A stretch of 7,541 nucleotides of DNA from an uncultured Mailhella sp. (GTDB lineage: Bacteria; Desulfobacterota; Desulfovibrionia; Desulfovibrionales; Desulfovibrionaceae), in contig NZ_CAJJIC010000117.1 of assembly GCF_905187505.1 (NCBI RefSeq), positions 1-7,541 of the forward strand, in the 5' to 3' direction. Below, in pieces: positions 5,451 through 7,541 of this stretch (the stretch's first letter is position 1; every line of letters begins with the position of its first letter). The notes beneath the pieces were generated by a model. The model saw nothing but the letters and a program-made list of their open reading frames with translations, searched no databases and was not told where the DNA came from. Both the position numbers and the translations under genes were made by a program.

Positions 5451-6580
5451 GCGGCATGAAAGACTTCAGCGGAACGGGCCTGGCCCGGTGGATGGTCGGA
5501 TGCGACACCGTGACGAGCGGCAGCAACGAGGCCGCGCTGCTTGCCCAGGTGGCGGAATGGCTGGAAAAGGCGGGGTTTGCCGTCTTTCTTGACGGATATG
5601 ACGAAAAGGATCCCGGAAAGTGCAGTCTGTCTGCGCATCTTCATCCCGACTGCGGAGGCGGAGCCCTCTGTCTGGCCGGACATGTGGACACGGTCCCCCT
5701 CGGCACGACGCCCTGGAAGCATGATCCCTTTTCCGGGGAGATCATCGACGGCAGCCTGTACGGTCGCGGTTCATGCGACATGAAGAGCGGGGCCGCCGTC
5801 ATGCTGGCCGCGGCGCTTTCCATGGCCCCCCTCATCAGGGATCGGGATCTGGTCCTGCATCTCTATGGAGGGGAGGAGCGCGGATGTCTGGGCTCGTTCC
5901 ATATGCCGGAGCGGGAGTTTCGGAACATTGCGGCGGTTGTCGTGGGAGAACCTACGGGCGCTCGGCCCCTTGCCGGACATAAGGGGGCGCTGTGGCTCAC
6001 GCTTTCCTCTTCTGGACGGACGTCTCACGCGTCCATGCCTGAAGAAGGCGACAGCGCGCTTGCGAAGATGCTTCCTGCCGCGACCCCTCTTCTTGATTTC
6101 GTTCCCGTGGGCACGCATCCCTTCATGGGGCGGGGCACGTCGGTGCTCTCCACGCTGCATTCCGGCCTCAACAGCAATTCCGTGCCCGATTCGGCAGTGC
6201 TGACCATGGACATACGCACGGTGCCCGGCATGGATCACGAAAAGCTGAGGGAAGAAATACGGGGAATATGCGGGGACGGCATGGTCATGGATACCACGCT
6301 GGACATCCCCCCGGTGTGGACGGAGCCGGAACATCCCTGGATGAAGAAGGTCTACGCCCTCTATGAAGCTCTTTCCGGACGGCAGGCACAGGTGGCTGCC
6401 GTGCAGTTCTTTACCGATGCCGCCGCAGTGAGAACCAGACTGCCCGAGGTGCCCGTGGTCATCTTCGGCCCCGGCGACAGCGCCATGGCGCATCAGGTGG
6501 ACGAGGCCTGTCCGGTTTCCCAGATCACGTTCATGGAGACCGTCTGCCGGGAGCTGATCCGGGACTGGTACGCGCTCTAG
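5447..6580 (+). CDS. M20-family metallohydrolase (ArgE/DapE/ACY1-like)
   Basis: Cytoplasmic zinc-dependent amidohydrolase/peptidase, 377 residues, normal for the family, with no signal peptide. Metal and catalytic motifs are complete: GHVDTVP (H79, D81), GRGSCDMKSG (bridging D111), GGEERG (catalytic E143, metal E144), VVGEPT (E168) and the final AHQVDE (H349). A lid/dimerisation domain occupies about 175-290, with the usual histidine H194 in GRTSHASMP. FFTDAAAV (321-328) and GPGDSAMAHQVDE resemble acetylornithine deacetylase and succinyl-diaminopimelate desuccinylase relatives, but the substrate cannot be assigned. ATG 5447 overlaps the livF stop (ATGA); ATG 5456 is an alternative. Tight linkage to a liv transporter implies that it acts on the imported compound, for example an N-acyl amino acid or small peptide. 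That is inference. A role unrelated to transport is possible. Confidence 0.9.
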   Translation: MSGMKDFSGTGLARWMVGCDTVTSGSNEAALLAQVAEWLEKAGFAVFLDGYDEKDPGKCSLSAHLHPDCGGGALCLAGHVDTVPLGTTPWKHDPFSGEIIDGSLYGRGSCDMKSGAAVMLAAALSMAPLIRDRDLVLHLYGGEERGCLGSFHMPEREFRNIAAVVVGEPTGARPLAGHKGALWLTLSSSGRTSHASMPEEGDSALAKMLPAATPLLDFVPVGTHPFMGRGTSVLSTLHSGLNSNSVPDSAVLTMDIRTVPGMDHEKLREEIRGICGDGMVMDTTLDIPPVWTEPEHPWMKKVYALYEALSGRQAQVAAVQFFTDAAAVRTRLPEVPVVIFGPGDSAMAHQVDEACPVSQITFMETVCRELIRDWYAL

Positions 6581-6595
6581 CTTTGGGCGTTTTTT
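6573..6595 (+). terminator. Short terminator overlapping the M20 stop codon
   Basis: CGCTC (6573-6577) can pair with GGGCG (6585-6589) around a 7-base loop that includes the TAG stop, followed at once by six Ts (6590-6595). The stem is short and contains one G-U pair, so it may be weak by itself. Confidence 0.4.
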
Positions 6596-6612
6596 CCTGA
6601 CGGTGAGAGAAG

Positions 6613-6651
6613 AAAAGGCCGTTTCGATGCGAAGGCGTCGGGCGGCCTTTT
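6613..6651. terminator. Bidirectional terminator between convergent genes
   Basis: AAAAGGCCG (6613-6621) pairs perfectly with CGGCCTTTT (6643-6651). Inside, CGATGC (6625-6630) pairs with GCGTCG (6635-6640) with one G-U, forming a stacked two-part stem. The A-run on the left and T-run on the right make it usable from both sides. The - strand exit is richer in T (TTTTCTTCTCTC), so it probably ends ogt transcription as well as backing up the liv operon terminator. Confidence 0.65.
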
Positions 6652-6701
6652 CGTGTGTCTGCGTCTTGAGCGTGGTTTTCCCCGGAGCATGATCCGTGAA
6701 G

Positions 6702-6727
6702 GCGGGGTGTTTTCCCCGCAGTTTTTT
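6702..6727 (+). terminator. Rho-independent terminator, + strand
   Basis: GCGGGG (6702-6707) pairs with CCCCGC (6714-6719) around a TGTTTT loop, followed by AG and six Ts (6722-6727). This is a classical GC stem plus U-tract. It lies 121 bases beyond the M20 stop and would catch readthrough from the operon before it enters ogt from the wrong side. Confidence 0.75.
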
Positions 6728-6793
6728 CGCGGCGGTCCGGCCATGCCGACGGAAAGCATGCCCTGCGACGCCGGCTGCGGAAGGTGTCTGCCG

Positions 6794-7369
6794 TTACGGG
6801 CGGGGGGCGGCGTTTTCCCCGGAGAGTGAACGGCGGGAGACGGCCTGAACGGGGAGGTGAAGCCTATCCGTGTTCACGCCTTCGTGCCGCAGCAGACGGA
6901 TTTTTTTGTCGATGCCTCCGGCGTAGCCGGTGAGGCTGCCGTTCGCTGCTACGACGCGATGGCAGGGAATGATGATGGAAATGGGATTGTGTCCCACGGC
7001 GCCGCCCACGGCCTGAGCCGACATGCTTTTTCTATGAAAGGCCTCGGCGGCACGTCCGGCGAGCTCCCCGTAGGTGACGAGGCTGCCGTAGGGAATGCGG
7101 CAGAGCTCCCGCCAGATGAACTGCCGGAACGGGCTTCCCGCAGGGGCAAGGGGCAGCTCGGAAGGAGAGGGGCGTTCGCCGGAAAAATACCGGTCAAGCC
7201 AGAGCGCGGTCTGAGCAAGAACGGGCTGTCCGTCGCAGGGGATGGGCGTTTCCGTGAGCGAACTTTGAAAATACTTCTGTCCGTCGATCCAGAGGCCGAC
7301 GAGATGGATGCCGTCGCTGGCCAGAGTAAGGGGGCCGACAGGGGAGGCGTAACGGGAAGAATAGAGCAT
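6794..7369 (-). CDS. ogt: Methylated-DNA--[protein]-cysteine S-methyltransferase (Ogt/MGMT)
   Basis: Suicide DNA-repair enzyme that transfers the alkyl group from O6-alkylguanine (and O4-alkylthymine) in DNA to its own cysteine. The protein has 191 residues. The N-terminal domain (MLYSSRYASPVGPLTLASDG, then an LVGLWIDGQKYF segment) is followed by the DNA-binding/catalytic domain. FRQFIWRELCRIPYGSLVTYGELAG opens the helix-turn-helix region at about 81-105, and QAVGGAVGHNP precedes the active-site PCHRV with C136. TGYAGG and LLRHEG follow. About 27 residues after RHEG form an unremarkable basic tail longer than in E. coli Ogt. The start at 7369 is chosen because AGGA lies 7 bases upstream and homologues begin with this motif; an in-frame ATG at 7513 would add 48 residues without family resemblance or a ribosome-binding site. 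It converges on the M20 gene and has no visible link to the transport operon. Confidence 0.93.
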   Translation of the reverse strand: MLYSSRYASPVGPLTLASDGIHLVGLWIDGQKYFQSSLTETPIPCDGQPVLAQTALWLDRYFSGERPSPSELPLAPAGSPFRQFIWRELCRIPYGSLVTYGELAGRAAEAFHRKSMSAQAVGGAVGHNPISIIIPCHRVVAANGSLTGYAGGIDKKIRLLRHEGVNTDRLHLPVQAVSRRSLSGENAAPRP

Positions 7370-7442
7370 GTTCTTTTCCTGCTTGAAGCGGCGTTGCCGG
7401 GATTCTGCCTCAGACCGGGGAAAAAGGCCAGATGCGGGTTTC

Positions 7443-7459
7443 TCATGCCGCACGCATGA
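7443..7459 (-). repeat. Inverted repeat in the ogt leader
   Basis: TCATGC (7443-7448) and GCATGA (7454-7459) form a perfect six-base inverted repeat around CGCAC, extendable by G-U and A-U pairs in the - strand RNA. It lies 74-90 bases upstream of the ogt start. It could be an operator or a leader hairpin. The rest of 7370-7541 holds no gene, and no convincing -35/-10 pair was found in it. Confidence 0.3.
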
Positions 7460-7541
7460 AACAAAAAAGAATCGACAGAACGTCGCCGCACGATTTTTTC
7501 GGGAAAAGAACATTAAAAAAGAAAATCAGCACATTATTTTA

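Noticed and set aside
6857..7459. 200-codon open frame on the + strand opposite ogt
   Set aside because: The - strand carries the full MGMT motif set including PCHRV; the + frame is a shadow.
7370..7513. Longer ogt start at 7513
   Set aside because: It would add 48 basic residues with no family counterpart and no ribosome-binding site, while AGGA sits 7 bases before ATG at 7369.

Overview
The window holds one complete branched-chain-amino-acid-type (HAAT family) ABC uptake operon on the + strand, an M20 metallohydrolase as its last gene, and a convergent DNA-repair gene (ogt) on the - strand. Roughly 55-60% GC coding sequence, ATGA-overlapping operon genes, a consensus sigma-54 promoter and the style of the proteins suggest a Gram-negative sulfate reducer of the Desulfovibrionaceae (Desulfovibrio/Bilophila/Mailhella-like, possibly gut-associated). 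That placement is an impression from family resemblance, not a search result.

Layout. 1-30 may be the 3' end of an upstream + gene. 31-551 looks non-coding and becomes very AT-rich towards its end. It carries several perfect inverted repeats (319-333, 358-379, 475-486). At 552-567 lies a near-perfect sigma-54 -24/-12 promoter, and an AAGGA ribosome-binding site precedes the ATG at 615. Then follow livK (615-1808, interrupted by an in-frame TGA at codon 55), a strong intercistronic stem-loop (1814-1850), livH (from 1883), livM, livG, livF and an M20 hydrolase (to 6580). From livH on, the genes overlap or abut. Three candidate terminators fill the convergent gap 6573-6727, and ogt reads leftwards from 7369 to 6794.

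How it works together. LivK should bind the ligand in the periplasm, LivH and LivM form the membrane channel, LivG and LivF hydrolyse ATP, and the cytoplasmic M20 enzyme probably hydrolyses an amide or peptide bond in the imported compound. Transcription would need RpoN plus a bacterial enhancer-binding protein, and the upstream palindromes are candidate binding sites for that activator.

Most notable points: (1) the nonsense codon in livK, which as read removes the binding protein from an otherwise intact operon; (2) a LivK pocket lacking the Glu, Thr and Tyr residues that E. coli LivJ uses to hold a free amino acid, next to an M20 hydrolase, which suggests a ligand other than free Leu/Ile/Val; (3) a LivG whose ABC signature reads LSMID instead of LSGGQ/LAYGQ, pairing with the naturally degenerate LivF site; (4) sigma-54 control. 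No wholly new system type is evident, but this combination could be a distinct, poorly described importer-hydrolase module.
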